In this document: one piece after another, positions 1 to 12,492 of the stretch
Layout: every line of letters starts with the position of its first letter
Numbering within the stretch: the stretch's first letter is position 1
Origin: Pipra filicauda
Taxonomy: Eukaryota > Chordata > Aves > Passeriformes > Pipridae
Reading direction: 5' to 3'
NCBI RefSeq assembly: GCF_003945595.2
Contig: NW_024104554.1
Coordinates: 4,261,242 to 4,325,241, forward strand
Length of the DNA: 64,000 nt
Position numbers and translations under genes: made by a program
The notes under the pieces: generated by a model
What the model saw: only the letters and a program-made list of their open reading frames with translations
Database searches by the model: none
What the model was told of the DNA's origin: nothing

Positions 1-1420
1 CTGGACAGAATCAGTCTCTAAGCTCCTTTGCCCATGCTGTCTAGCTCTCCTAAGCCTACTGCATGAGACACTTGGCATACCTACTACAGGCACCCAAACT
101 AAATCTTAAACTTTAACCCATCCACAGTGACTATTCTATACCTTGAGTTCACACCCTATCTTGTTTCTTAGCTTCAATGTCTTGATAGGCATTTGAAGTT
201 TTCCAAGTTGCCATATCAAAGCGCAAAACAGTATTTCTGGAATATAAAAATTATCCACTAGATGATGAAATTGTTTTACTAATAAAAAACCAGTACACTG
301 TGTTATTCTGTAACTCTCACAATGTGTAAGGACTTGACAGGAGACCAGAAGTGAAGTTACTTGATTTTCAGACTAGTACGCTTTTTTAAAATGTTTGAAA
401 AACATTATCTAGCCTCATTTGTCACCACTGAAAAATCTGCTGAAAGAACTATTACGATCTTAACCTGGAAACGCAGCCCCAGTTGTTATGATAATCTGTG
501 TAAATTTGAAAGGGGCAAACTACAGAACAGATTTGCCTTTCTTTCTAAACCAGAGTATGCACTTCAAGAACACTGAGGATACACTTTTAACTATATTATC
601 AAAGAAGAAATCAACAAGCTGGAAAAGCCCCTATAGGATCTGCACAATCCAGATCCAGAAGCAGGTCAAAGAAGTGAAAAAAAGATCATAAAAGCCGCAG
701 GCATGCAGTGTTACTTTAAATTTTGTTGTGTATCCTACATAGGCTGCTGCTTCTCTAGAAAGGCACAAATTCACCTCCTGTTTTCTGTGACCTAGATGCC
801 CTCTCATATATGGCAATGTGTGTCTTTAATGCTCTGGGACACATCAAATGCTAGTAGGTGCCTATGTTTAGCCAACAGATTCTTGCTTTGACTTTATTTA
901 TATACTCACAGATCTTTAAGACTTTGTCTGACATTTCAAAACTTCAGCCTTCACCCCTCCAGACTGGATGTTGGGAGCAAGCAATCTCCTGAAATTCTAG
1001 TGAGATGTAAATTGGTTCTGCAAAAGGACAGTCAGCTGGCAGGCTACCATAGCAGTCCGTGGAGGCACCCCTTGCACTTTCATGGCCAGGAACAGACTTC
1101 TACTCCTGAGACCATTAACCTCACACAAACACAGGCATTCTCATTATTTTCACATGCAGAAAAAGGAAATGTGGACCTTAGTCTCACAAGGAGTGCACCT
1201 CAGTAGTTCTACTTTATCCATGACCTCTCCATTAAAGTTCTGCAGAATACTTAGTCACTGTTCCAGAAAAGAACTTGTGGACATTGAGGACGGGCTGGCT
1301 AGAGTTAGTCTTAGCCTGTCATCTAAGATTATGTATGAAAGCAAAGAGGAAGGCATCAGGAATAGGAAGAGAAGAAATTTTTAACCTGGCTTCAAAGAGA
1401 AGTTCTAAAAATGAAAATGG
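1..1420. other. Unique AT-rich sequence, nothing recognised
   Basis: Short overlapping open frames of up to about 100 codons occur around 1000-1384. They have no family resemblance I recognise and no splice context that stands out. I see no repeat with a recognisable family signature before the CR1 that begins near 1421. Confidence 0.6.
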
Positions 1421-1870
1421 AAAGGTCTAAGCTGATTAGAAGGATGGGGCACCTCTTCTATGTGGAAAGACTGAGAGAACTGGGATTGTTCCTAGAGAAG
1501 AGAAGGCTTCAAGGTGACCTAATTGTGGCCTTCCAGTAGTTGAAGGGAGCCTACGAGAAAGATGGAGAGGGTCTTTTTACAAGAGCATGTAGTGACAGGA
1601 CAAAGGGGAATGTCTTCAAATTGAGAGTAAGTTTAGAATAGATATCAGGAAGAAATTCTTTGCTGTGAGGGTGGTGAGACATTGGAACAGGCTGCCCAGA
1701 GAAGTTGTGAATGCCCCATCCCTGGGAGTGTTCAAGGCCAACTTGATGGAGCTCTGAGAAACCTGGTCTGGTGGAAGGTTCCCTGTCCATGGTAGGGGGG
1801 AATGATCTTTAAGATCCCTTCCAAATCAAGGCCATTCTATGACTCTATGATTCTCTGATTCTGTGATTCT
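1421..1870 (+). mobile_element. CR1 LINE, 5'-truncated 3' end
   Basis: This is the C-terminal part of CR1 ORF2 plus the 3' UTR, read left to right. The ORF2 tail is recognisable at about 1676-1740, where the conserved block encoding a [12 protein letters not shown] stretch reads 'acattggaacaggctgccca'. The copy ends in the typical CR1 3' terminus, a run of ATTCTATGA/CTCTATGATTCT-type repeats at 1834-1870. Stops and small indels interrupt the frame (for example the TAG at 1537 in 'ccagtagttg'), so it is dead. It resembles the copy at 11970-12492 so closely that both probably belong to one subfamily. The 5' limit is approximate. Confidence 0.93.
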
Positions 1871-2179
1871 TAATGCTGAGAAGGAAAAGATAAAAAAGAT
1901 CTTGGTAGAAATTAAATCTGTAAGTTAGAATTTAAAATAACTGAATTATTGGATATGTCTTACTTACACAGAAAGAAGTAGATCTAGCAACTCTGTATTT
2001 CTATTATGTGCATTCTTGTTATTGAAGATTTAGGGAAACAAGGCCCTGAATAGTTACAAATCAGTGCTCTAACTAATAAACCACCGGATAGGGTACAAGA
2101 AGAGGTCTGTTATATAGATAGATATGTTGAAGCCAACCAAATAGGACATGGAACAGGTTGAGTAGTTTCTTTAGCATCT
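1871..2179. other. Unique sequence between CR1 and simple repeat
   Basis: AT-rich; nothing recognised. Confidence 0.5.
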
Positions 2180-2282
2180 GAAACAAACAAACAAACAAAA
2201 TAAAAAAACAAACAAATCCCTCCCAACAAAAACAACCAAACAAAAACCAACCAACCAACCAACCAAAAACAACCAAAAAACC
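2180..2282. repeat. Compound (CAAA)n / (ACCA)n simple repeat
   Basis: A run of CAAA units (2183-2215) grades into AACAAAAACC units and then a clean ACCA/CCAA run (about 2246-2264). The whole block is purine-adenine and cytosine with almost no G or T. It could be the remnant of a poly-A-like retroposon tail, but no element body is recognisable beside it. On the minus strand it produces a spurious F/W/G-rich open frame. Confidence 0.9.
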
Positions 2283-3164
2283 ATGCTCTGTGTGGTCATC
2301 TGCGCACAGGCAATGAAGACCTATTATGTATTAATGTATAGAATCTTATCCCAGTAACTACTACTACACACAAAAACATACAAACATGAGGTGCTTTAGA
2401 AGCATCAATATAGGAAAGCTGGAAATAATAATGAGAAAAACTGAGAAGAAGAAAATCTTTTAACATAAAATGACTATGACTAGGAGCACTTTAAAATATT
2501 TCATTAAATGTTAAAAATAAAAAAGGTACATAATCACATGAGAAGCATTCACTAATAACAGAGAAAAGAAAATAAAATAAAGAGAAAGGCAATACCCCCT
2601 CTTCAATACTCCAAAGCTTAAAAAAAATAACCTGTAGCTTTTGAGGATTAAAAAATAATTCATATGCATGTAAACACACACAGAACAGTTTACTAGTAAA
2701 CATAAACTATCGATACAGTGAATTAAAAATATCAAAGAAAACCAAATGTTGAATGGGAAACATGGTAATATCAAGAAATCACTTAAATATATCTGGAAGA
2801 ATTTTTGATTATTATTATTATTGAGAAATATAGTACTAATAAACAAGAAAATTTAAAAAAAGGTTTGTCATCTTAAAATCAAAGTCTCAGAAAACATTTA
2901 CCTCCCCCCAAAAAAAACATAGCCTAATAGCTCTTCAAGACATGGTTGTTGTTAAGAAACAAACCCGGAATACTTGGGAAATACTGGAGAACTGAAAAAA
3001 AAATTCTGAAAAAAATTTACTTTTAACTTTTAAAAGTAATCTTTACTGATTGCTGAGAGGGTGGTGTGGCTCACCAAGTTATTCCTCCTGATGCTGACCC
3101 TTAGTAACATCATAGAAAAGCAATATGGAATACAAGATGACATAATTAGCACCAGTCAACACTT
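2283..3164. other. Unique AT-rich sequence with (ATT)n
   Basis: Contains a short ATT-triplet run near 2808-2822 and several A-runs. The minus-strand frames of 70-111 codons here are rich in F, L, Y and I, as expected of translated AT-rich DNA, and match no family I know. Confidence 0.55.
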
Positions 3165-3402
3165 CATCGTGGAAAATCTGTTCCAGTGCTCGGTTACCTG
3201 CACAGTAAAGAAGTTCTTCCTCATATTCAGGTGGAACTTCCTGTGTATCAGTTTCTGCCTGTTGCTTCTTGTCCTATTGATTGGCACCACCAAGAAAAGC
3301 CTGGCTCTGTCCTCTTGACACTCTCCCTTCAGATACTTACAGACACCGCTGAGGTCTCCTCTCAGTTGTCTGTTCTCGAGTCTGAACAGGCCCGACTCTG
3401 AA
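3165..3402 (-). mobile_element. CR1 LINE fragment (ORF2 C-terminus)
   Basis: The reverse complement carries the CR1 ORF2 C-terminal region. Landmarks on the plus strand are 'agaagttcttcctcatattc' (3210-3229), the 'ttgtcctattgattggcacc' block (3270-3289) and the 'gaggtctcctctcagttg' block (3351-3368). The typical CR1 3' terminus is not visible at the low-coordinate end, so this copy is probably truncated at both ends. It is heavily mutated but collinear with the copy at 40300-41041. Confidence 0.85.
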
Positions 3403-4259
3403 CATTATTTTCTAGTAATGATAACTGTCAAGTATGACTCCTGATAACCTGAATAAATTTTTAGAAGCTGAATATGTTTCGTGAGACACTGTTTAACCTA
3501 TTTGGTAAATGGGACATTTACCAGTTACTTCAATGGGTCCCCAAATATCTCTTCAATTTATTACATACTTTTCACAACATGAAAGTCAGTAACTATACTC
3601 TTTTGACATACCAACCTCCATTTTCAAATAATATAAGACAAAAAAGTCACAGCTGGAAAAAACGCTGTGTAAAATAGGTAAGAAAATACTGTTCTAGATT
3701 TAAACTGAAGGTACAGGGCATAGTTTTTTATAATACACATATAAATTTACTTTAAGGAGCTATTCCTCTGGTTCGTGCAATTCGGATAAAGTTCTGTGTA
3801 AATCTGAACTCATGCAACATGACCCAGAAGAAAGAAAAGGCAATTCTAAAGGTTAAGGAGAAAGAAGGTGCTGCCAATATATTAATACAAGTCAATTGAA
3901 ATCTGGATTGAATGAATGTAAATTTATTTTAGGCAACTAAAAATACCAATGCTTAGCATGTGATTTCTACCATGGCACTTAAACTACAAAGTTATGGCAC
4001 TGTTCCAGAGGTACATTAAGATAATACTTTATGTGTCCTTACATTGCTCCTCAACACTTCTTCAACCTACAATAACCCAGGACTTAGGTACTATGGTTTT
4101 TAATTCTTCGTAAGTTTAAACTACTTGACCAAAACATGGTCACAGATGTATAGTTTCACCTGGAAACGCTACAGTCAAGCAACAGAGGAATATAAGGTGA
4201 AGATTCTGGGGAATTAAAATATGCAGATCCAGTTAACCTAAATGGAGGGGTAGACACTG
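3403..4259. other. Unique sequence, nothing recognised
   Basis: AT-rich; no repeat signature and no credible open frame. Confidence 0.5.
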
Positions 4260-4557
4260 ATCTCCTCTCTGTGGTGACAGTGACAGAACCTTCAGGGAAT
4301 GGCCTGAAGTTGTGTCAGGGGAGGTTTAGGTTGGATAGTAGAAAAACGGTTCTTCACCCAGAGGGTGGTTGGCCACCGGAACAGGCTCCCCAGGGAGGCT
4401 GTCACAGCATCAAGCCTGACAGAGTTCTAGAAGCATTTGGACGATACTCTCAGGCACACAGAGTGACTCTTGGGGATAGTCCTGTGCAGGGCCAGGAGCT
4501 GGACTTGATGATCCCTGTGGGTCAATTCCAACTTGGCATAATCTGTGATTCTCAAAA
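4260..4557 (+). mobile_element. CR1 LINE 3' end
   Basis: A 5'-truncated CR1. The ORF2 C-terminus is readable from about 4296, with an N-G-L-K-L-C-Q-G-R-F-R-L-D-like stretch. The 3' UTR ends in 'atctgtgattct' at 4541-4552. The last 50 bp (about 4503-4552) are nearly the same as the tail of the SINE at 14161-14210. This fits the model in which the SINE borrows CR1 machinery through a shared 3' end. Confidence 0.93.
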
Positions 4558-4738
4558 CAGACTCTCAATCTGCATGTAAAAAACCTTGACTTTCCATATT
4601 ACATTAGAGCTTACTTCAGTAGACCTGATCCCTGAAGTCTATGTAGAACTCCCTCTTCAATCTACTGAGTTTTTTTGGACTTGCTGATGCAATTTGCATA
4701 ACACTATGCTTCAGCAGATCTTCCTCGCCCCTGAGTAT

Positions 4739-4848
4739 AGAATCAAAGAATCATAGAATGTCGAGGGGTTGGAATGGACCTTAGAGATCATTTAGTCCCA
4801 ACTCCCACTGCCACAGGCAGGGACACCAAACCTGATCACACCTGAATC
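4739..4848 (-). mobile_element. CR1 LINE 3' tip, minus strand
   Basis: The segment opens with the reverse complement of the CR1 3' terminus ('agaatcatagaatgtcgagg', 4748-4767). It continues through the 'ttggaatggaccttagagat' block into the 'ccactgccacaggcag' block. This is a severely 5'-truncated copy of about 110 bp, typical of CR1. It lies only 180 bp from the plus-strand CR1 at 4260. Confidence 0.9.
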
Positions 4849-6999
4849 AGTAACAATATCTGGGCCTTAATTTATGCCTTACTGATCGCAGTCTTGTAAA
4901 TTAATTGCATTCCAGGAGAAAATGAGTGCCTTTGTGGATGAAAAAAGAGCAGTTGACGGCAATTTAACTCAACTTTAAAAAGGCTTTTGACATAGTATTC
5001 TTATATCTTGTTATGACTGTATTCGCATAGTTGTTTAAAATAAGTTGTTTTAATATTTCAATTCTCTTAATTAAATGTGGCCTATTACTTCTCTTAACAG
5101 AACACAATCAAATTCAGGATCTTGATTTTGACAGAAAACCTGTATGACCCTCCCAAATATATTTAGTGAACTTGTTTCTGATTGTAAGATCTACAAGACA
5201 GAAGAGACAAAAAACTTCAGGATAGAAAGTTACTCTAAGGAGCTACTGGAGTGCTTAAGGAAAAGTCAGGCAGAAGGGAAAGCAAATTCCCTGTCCTTTC
5301 AGACCCTTTCCCCCACAAACCCAGGTGCCTTCTTGGCATAGACATCTGAGATTTAGTTCAAATATTTTAGAGCACCTTTTTCAGTAAAAGACAAAATAAT
5401 AAAAGAATTACTGTGTTTGAATCTTCCCCTCAGGAAAACACCAGCATGCAACAAGGCCCTCTTAGAGCAGAGTTCCAGAGGGAACTCTGCAAAGATAAAA
5501 GTTACAAGTTGAGGGTACATAATACAAAGCAACCTAGTAGGCACATGGGCAAATTAATGACTAGAATATAAATTACTCCTTTGCCCTCTTCCACTTATGA
5601 TGAACACACAAAGCTTTTATTAATATCAAGGAGAGTCCTTCTTGCAGAACAATAGGAGAATCTATCCTCAGGACTTGTTCTGAAACTTTGAGTAAGAGTC
5701 ATTTTCCTGCTGTAAAGCACAGAGGGAATCCAATCCTTCCATTTTAAGATGAGCAGTGACGGCTGCAGAAAAATCTGTAAATGCAGGCCAGAATAAGCAG
5801 AATTTACAAGTTAAATTTACAAGTTCACCATTTATTCCTTTTGTGGGGAAATAGATTTGGGATTCAGTGAAGTAATGTGGAGGGAAGGCAGGAAACACTT
5901 TCAAGTATTGCCCACTGGCCTCAGATTAGTTGGAGTGGAAAAGACCCAAAGTGCACACAGGTCAATTGAGCATCTTTCTCTTATCACGTTTTTTACATTC
6001 TTAGATATGAGTAATGAGGAAGTAGTGTGGAAATGATAGGTAAGAAGAAATAGCACTGGATCTATAGCACTTCCTTCTTAGGAGAGAAGGTATCCTGTCA
6101 TCAGTCTGTGGCTCCACAAAGATGTTTTGGATATGTTCAGTGAATAGGCTTTGGGACATGAGCTGTAACAGAACTAGAATTTCCATCGACAAGGAGATGT
6201 CCAGAATATGTCCACACAGCTGAGCAACTCTAATTACCCCATCCTTTAACCACTCCTGCACCAGGCCACTTGCTCTGTGAGTGGTCAGGGTGGTGAGTGC
6301 CAGTGCATGCTGACAGGTCCATGCAATACTGAAGTCTCAGGAACTTTAAAGTAGTCATGTTCATTCCACCCCCTATTTCTAAGCATTTCTAAGTATATGT
6401 ATTCTTCACATGACAAGGAAAAAAAAAGTTTTAACAGTTTTACAGTTCCTGTTACAGCTAATATTTTGGTCATACAGGCTCAAACAAGGATTCATGTTTC
6501 CTTGCATTAGATGCAGACATTGAAAGAAAGCAATCTCTGATTCAAAGGCCTTCTAATAAGACATTAAACAAAACAGAAGAGATAATAGGTCTGTATACGT
6601 CTCTATACCAGTCAGCAAAGCAGTCAGAAGCAGTACAGATTAAAGCTGAATGTAAAATTTACTGTAAGAATCAGAAAATAAATACAGAGAAAGATTTTGG
6701 ACTTAACTGTAATGTCCATGTCATGAATAGAAGCATATCATGATACGTTCAAGTGGGGGAGGATAAGCAACTTAAACCTCTAGGAACTTCAAGAAATGAG
6801 ATTTCTTGAATATTATTTTCTGTATTGCTGGTGATTCTGAACCAAATTTGCACCAAATTCACTGAATTTATTCTAGAAATTCTAGTAGCATGGGGTTACA
6901 TCCATAAAAATCAAGACACTACAGTACTTTTTATCCAATAGTCTAGCAGCTCTTAGTTGCACTTAGAATGATCTGAAAGACATGGATTCTTAGTCCTTC
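4849..6999. other. Unique sequence with minor direct repeat
   Basis: Nothing with a family signature. A 12-bp direct repeat (AATTTACAAGTT) occurs at 5801-5812 and 5814-5825. Open frames are short and unremarkable. Confidence 0.5.
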
Positions 7000-7500
7000 T
7001 ACCTGGATGGGTGTCTGGTTGTGTGCATGTGTAGTAGTCTGCACCACCAGCCAGGGCAGGGCCTGACAGGTTCTATGCACAGATGCCAGTCACTGGGGAA
7101 ACTGGGATCCAGAAACTAGGCAGACCGGGTGTCTGAGACAGCTGCTGCAGGGATCCACTGTGCATATATAGAGACACATATACGTGAGTTTTCTCCAGTG
7201 GCCCTCCAACCTGCTCAGCCAGAGAGAACAGGATGAGGCTGTTGTGATATCTGTGTTCACACAAGTTCTCTAAGTGTTTGTCCAGAACCTGTGTGAGCAG
7301 CCATGAATGTATGTATTTATGTGTATATACATGTAGTGTATACATGGGCTTTGTGTACATGTGTCTGCTGAGAATGAATTTCAGCCTTGCTACTGGTTGA
7401 ATTCAGGGGCAGGGAGCAGCAGCAGCCTTGCCTCTCTTCGAGTTGTTGGATCCAGCATGATTTATTTTCCTCTAAAAATCCCATTTCCAAATACAATATG
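7000..7500. other. Unidentified segment, possibly an old dispersed repeat
   Basis: Composition differs from the flanks. It is GC-richer, with a TG/CA-alternating stretch (about 7300-7365), several CAG/CTG trinucleotides and a 'gttggatccagcatgattta' block near 7445-7464. The mixture of TG-rich sequence and a moderately GC-rich body recalls LTR or other old avian repeats, but I cannot match it to a family and see no terminal repeats or duplication. It may equally be unique sequence. Confidence 0.25.
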
Positions 7501-9868
7501 TGGGAAAACGACAGATATGAGACATCAGAAAGGTTCTTTTTCTAACTCTAAAGTTGAAGTGTGGCAATTTGTTACATTTTGTACAGGAACAAAGGCAGAA
7601 AAATAATTAGGTCACGGCAGACCTTGATTTCTCATATTATGGAGGAAAATTGGTAAGAAGAATGCTTTAAAAGAAAAAATGCATTAGAATATTTAATTTT
7701 TAGAAATTTAGGAAGCCAATAAGACTTACTGAAATACAAAAAGTTAAATTTCACAAGTAAGACAAAATGTTCTACAATTTCACTCTTAGGCTTAAAATCC
7801 AGCAGCGTAGGGAAGGCATGCAAGGCAGGTGTACAGTCTCTATAAATCTAGTTCCACCCCTGGCACACATCTGTAACTTGTCCTGACACCAAGTACCTAT
7901 GTGCAAGTCCTGAGGTAATATGCCCCAAAAGACAGGTTTGCATTTAACTTGTAGGATTTAACATCAAATTTGGAAATTCTTGGAAGTTTACATTCTGAAC
8001 AAGCACTGATACCTGAAAACACCTTTACTTAATATACATCTTGTGAGTATATACAATGGTCTTTTGGGCACAGCAACCTAATGAAAGTTTCCTTATTTCT
8101 ATTTGTCTAATATTTTGTATGTTTCTATAAGCACCTATTTTATTAGCCAAAGTGTAACTACATTAGACGGCTGTAACCAAGTCTTTTCTGTAACTTATTA
8201 GCACTACAGCTCTTCGAATTATCATTAAAATCCTAGGAGAATAAAGAACAAGCCAAATATGGGGCACTTTAATAACCTGCATCAATATTGAGGAGCATGC
8301 GGTGTAGTACCTATCACCACATGCAGAAATAAGAGCACACAATAAAAAGCCAAAGCGCATTCATGGAAATTCAGGTCAGAGTGGTCATAACTTAAGAGTT
8401 TTAGCTTTATCTTTGAATGTCCTAATGACTGTAATCACAATCACGCTGTGTTTCAACCTCTTTGTTGCCTTGAATCACCCACATTCAAGTCAGGCCTAGA
8501 GGCCCTTTGGTGGTGAACAACCTCCCAGATCTGTGCGTGGCAAACTGCTTGGAAAAGTGCACACAGCTCTGCAGAAACATTAAGTCACTGACTTGTCCCC
8601 GCAGTTCAGTCAGAAGCAGAGTTGAGGAGACTGTTAGTTTATCTTGGACTTATTCACCCTTTAAATAAGTAATGTATAAAATATATATTTTTCTGAATCC
8701 AAGGAGAAAAGAGAACAAGAAATTTAAACATATTTAGTATTGTCATGTATTCTGTATCTCACCAAGAAGCAGACACAGACATGTATCACCTAAAATGCCC
8801 ATAATGAGCTTTCTTATAATCGAAGTCACGACATCCACAAATCGATACAAGTGAGTATAAGTATGCCACAACATACACATATGCAATTTATATTCTTATA
8901 AAAACTAGGATACCAGATTTTAAAATCTCATTTCTGGTACTCCAAACTAAAAAATCTACTACAACTAATTCACAAGCTGAGATTTGTTGATCAAAAATAG
9001 CTTCCACTGTAGAAAACAGTAGTATCTTTACTGGCACTGAATCAGACTGACAATTATCAAAGACAACTATAAGCATTTCAAAGCAAAACAGACCAAAGCA
9101 TCACATGATATAAGTGTTATTAAAAAGATGGAACTTGCGTTTAGGTTTGATTAAACATGATTAAACATAAGCTAACTCTAGTGGATATGTACCATGCAAA
9201 AGACAAGCATTTCAGGTAAAGAAAGAGACCACATTTATTAATTATATCTTCTTTTTAATTCTAAAAGAAAACTATGTAGGCCTTGAAGTTTAGTAAGCTA
9301 TCAGTCTTCACTCTGAAAGCAGGGTAGGATAGTAAAAAAAAAATCTCTTAGTCTGTTAAAACTACCTAATTGCTGTTGTTATTAAGTGAACAGCCTAGCA
9401 TCCCTTCTTTCCCATTTACTACTACACAACAATGAAAGCTTATTTCTGTTTTAAGTTTTGTCTAATCACAGCAATGCCAAGGGTACTATTTCAGAACTAC
9501 ATGGTATCAAAAGTGTTTGTTGCTATTAGTGTGCAGGCCATTATGTTTATCAAAGGGTATGTTATAAATAGCTTACAGCTACTAGAAATGCAACAATTAG
9601 CTAATAAATTAATAAGAAAGACAAGTAAAATACCAATCATGGCACTACTAACATAATTAGAATAAATTACACAGGATCACAGATTACTGTAGTTGTCGTA
9701 TAAAATAAGAGCACCTACTTCAGTTGTTCAATAACTTGCATACTTTTAACACCATAACTATACAACACAATGCTTGAAAGATAAAAAAGAGACAATAAAA
9801 ATAATGAATATTCATTGGTAATTTTCTGCTCAAAACTTGTTTATAGTGGTTTCTGTGGTTAAAATAAA
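7501..9868. other. Unique AT-rich sequence
   Basis: No recognised element, RNA gene or credible coding frame. Confidence 0.5.
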
Positions 9869-9883
9869 GGGGGGGGGGGGGGG
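9869..9883 (+). repeat. Poly-G tract, 15 G
   Basis: An uninterrupted run of 15 G preceded by AAAATAAA and followed by AAAGGAAAAAG. It is the only long G homopolymer in the window. Such runs can fold as G-quadruplexes and are prone to length error in assemblies. Confidence 0.9.
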
Positions 9884-11969
9884 AAAGGAAAAAGAAACAA
9901 AGCCCAAATGGACAGGATTTTGTAGCTTAACGTGCAGCAAAACCCAAATATCTTCGTAGCACAGAGATGACAGCAAGTGTAGCAATAACTATCACATGGT
10001 GACCTAGTGGCCTGTATGAGGCCCAAGCAAGTGCTACATTAAAGCAAGCCTGTTATTACCAGCATAGTTAGCAAATTCAGTGTTTGCATGAGCTTTAGAA
10101 TGCAATTAAGCTGACATAGACAGTGTCACTTTAATTTCTGGAAGAAAAGGACAGCCAGGAAGTGATTTTATTTTAGTTTCTTAATATACATTTTTTTTTC
10201 AATTTTCTTTCACTATAGAGCACCTGTAAATTCTATTATTATAAATATGGATTTTTAAAAGTAAATTGAAAAGCACATTTATTCTTAATAAGGCACAAAA
10301 GAGATTTCCTGTTTCAGAAGCTTATGCTGTCTGTAGCAATTTCAAGATCTAGAAAAAACTGTTGTTAAATAATTCAAAGTGGCCAAATAGACCAAATTGG
10401 TAGAAGCATCCATATTCTGTCCTCAGTTAAAACTTTGCCTTCTGACTTAATATAGTTACTCAGATAACAGTGAGAAAGAATTTTATTAACTCCGTTCAAG
10501 TTTGTACAATATGAGGGTAAAAGAATGAAAACTAAGAGATTCAAACTTACGTTTTTGTATCCTTAATGTCAGTTTTGTGATATACTCTCCTTTTATACTA
10601 CCAGCCATGCAGGACCAATGGTGTAAAGATTTTATCTCCTTGACTCATGTTGTAAAGATGGGAAACTACATCATTAGGTTTTGTTTTGACAACTAGGTGA
10701 AAAGACTGAAGTGAATTCTGCATAAAAAGGATTCCTTTCATCCTTGAGTAATACAGATAAATCTAAGAAGATTTATAGATGTATGTGCATTATTTTACAT
10801 ACACTCTGAAAGACTCAATCTGATGAGGACAAAGACAGGGTTGTAGAGTGCAGGTGCTTCCCTGTATTCCAGCCTTCTTTTCTTCCTAGATTTCATGTTA
10901 AATCCTTAACATGAAATTCAGGATCTGAGGCAGCATTTCTGAGGAGACAATATACTTTTAATACAGTTATTATGCTGTCTGGGTGAGAGAATGTTTCTTG
11001 GCATATGCAAAGAAACCCGTTTATGCAGAAAAAAGTATTCTGGCTCCCAAAGACATTGAAACAGGATGTCCAAAGTTCTGTCTGTTCTTACCACCTATGG
11101 GAAAGGAACAGTGCCAACAACAGGAGGGGAATCTGCCTTTATAAAATTTGCAACAGTAAAAAGGCTTACTGCTTCTAATTTCTGTGATTTTATAAAGTTG
11201 TGACAACTTTTTGCAAAAACCAATGTCTGGTATGTCTGCAGAAGACCTTCGGAATAAAAAAAGGTCAAAATACGTTCAAAAATTTATCAAAATAATTAAA
11301 CAAACACCACATATTACAAAGGTATAATTCAAAATTGTTCCTCTGAGCTATATGTCCTTAAGTGTTCACGCATGATACAGGTATCACATACCAGCATTAT
11401 ATACACAGAAGACTAAAATTAAACTTGCATGCAAACTCAGAGGTTGTAAACATGTATACATACAGATGTACAAACGAAAGAGTGAAAAATACCTAAAAAT
11501 ATAAGTCTCTACCTAATAAATTCCAAAGATGGACCACATCAATGTGCTGAAAGTCATGCATGCTTGCTCTGTATGTTAGATCATACTGGTCTATAACGAA
11601 ACATAATGCGCAGATCCTTGAGCTCGTGTGGTGGCCCACTGACATAGAAACTGAAACATATTTATTTGTTTATACTGCAAGTCTTCTGGGCAGGGCATAT
11701 GTTTGTACAGCATTTGGCAAATAAAGTTCTGAATTGTGATTACAGCCCATATGCACTATAGCACTACAAGCAATACAAGTGCATGTACATTCATTTTCAA
11801 GGCTGAGCAAGTATTTCGGCCTAATAGCTCCTTAAAACCAATGAGTAAAGGTAGGCAATGTATACCCCAGAAGTACTTCACATGAAAACATCCTACTGTT
11901 TTCATGCAAACAGAGACGAAAGCCACAAAAACGCAAAAATCTAGCTGGAGACTGACTACATGCAAATAT
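9884..11969. other. Unique sequence containing a perfect hairpin
   Basis: AT-rich, with no family signature apart from the stem-loop at 10890-10917, which is listed separately. Confidence 0.5.
10890..10917. other. Perfect inverted repeat, 12-bp stem, 4-nt loop
   Basis: The arms ATTTCATGTTAA (10890-10901) and TTAACATGAAAT (10906-10917) are exact reverse complements around the loop ATCC. The stem could extend by one G-T pair. It is too short for a pre-miRNA and no terminator role applies in a vertebrate. It may be a chance or recombinogenic palindrome. Confidence 0.85.
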
Positions 11970-12492
11970 TAGAGCTTGAGGGTGTTCAGCTCTGGGGCCA
12001 CAACATTAAGCACATGGACCGGCTGAAGGAAGACCACAGGAGGCCATGAAGATGATCAGAGGGCTGGAGCACCTCTCCTGTGAAGATGGGTTGAGAGAGT
12101 TGGGGTTGCTTATCCTGGAGAAGGGTCACTCCAGGGAGACTGTAAAGCACCTTCCAATGCCTGAAGGGAGTTACAAGAAAGATGGAGAGATTTTTCTACA
12201 AGGGCACATAGTGACAGGACAAGGGGGAATGACTTCAAACTGAAAGAGAGGGGGAGATTTAGATAGATATCATGATGAAAATCTTCACTATGAGGGTGGT
12301 GAGGCACTGGAATAGGTTGCCCAGAGAAGTTGTGACTTCCCCATCCCTGGAAGTGTTCAACGCTAGGCTGAACAGGGCTTTGAGCAACCTGGTCTGGTGG
12401 AAGGTGTTCTCACTCATAGGAGGGGAGTTGGAACTAAATGATCTTCAAGGTCTTTTCCAACTGAAATCATTCCATGATTCCACGATATTATA
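11970..12492 (+). mobile_element. CR1 LINE, about 520 bp of 3' end
   Basis: This 5'-truncated CR1 starts within ORF2, at the block 'gagggtgttcagctctgggg' (11978-11997). It continues through the ORF2 C-terminus, where an [15 protein letters not shown] stretch is readable at about 12302-12334. It ends in a decayed 3' terminus 'ttccatgattccacgat' (12469-12485). A frame of about 73 codons survives from 12272, but upstream indels break ORF2. It belongs to the same apparent subfamily as 1421-1870. Confidence 0.95.

Noticed and set aside
2073..2276. Minus-strand frame rich in F, W and G
   Set aside because: Translation of the CAAA/ACCA simple repeat.
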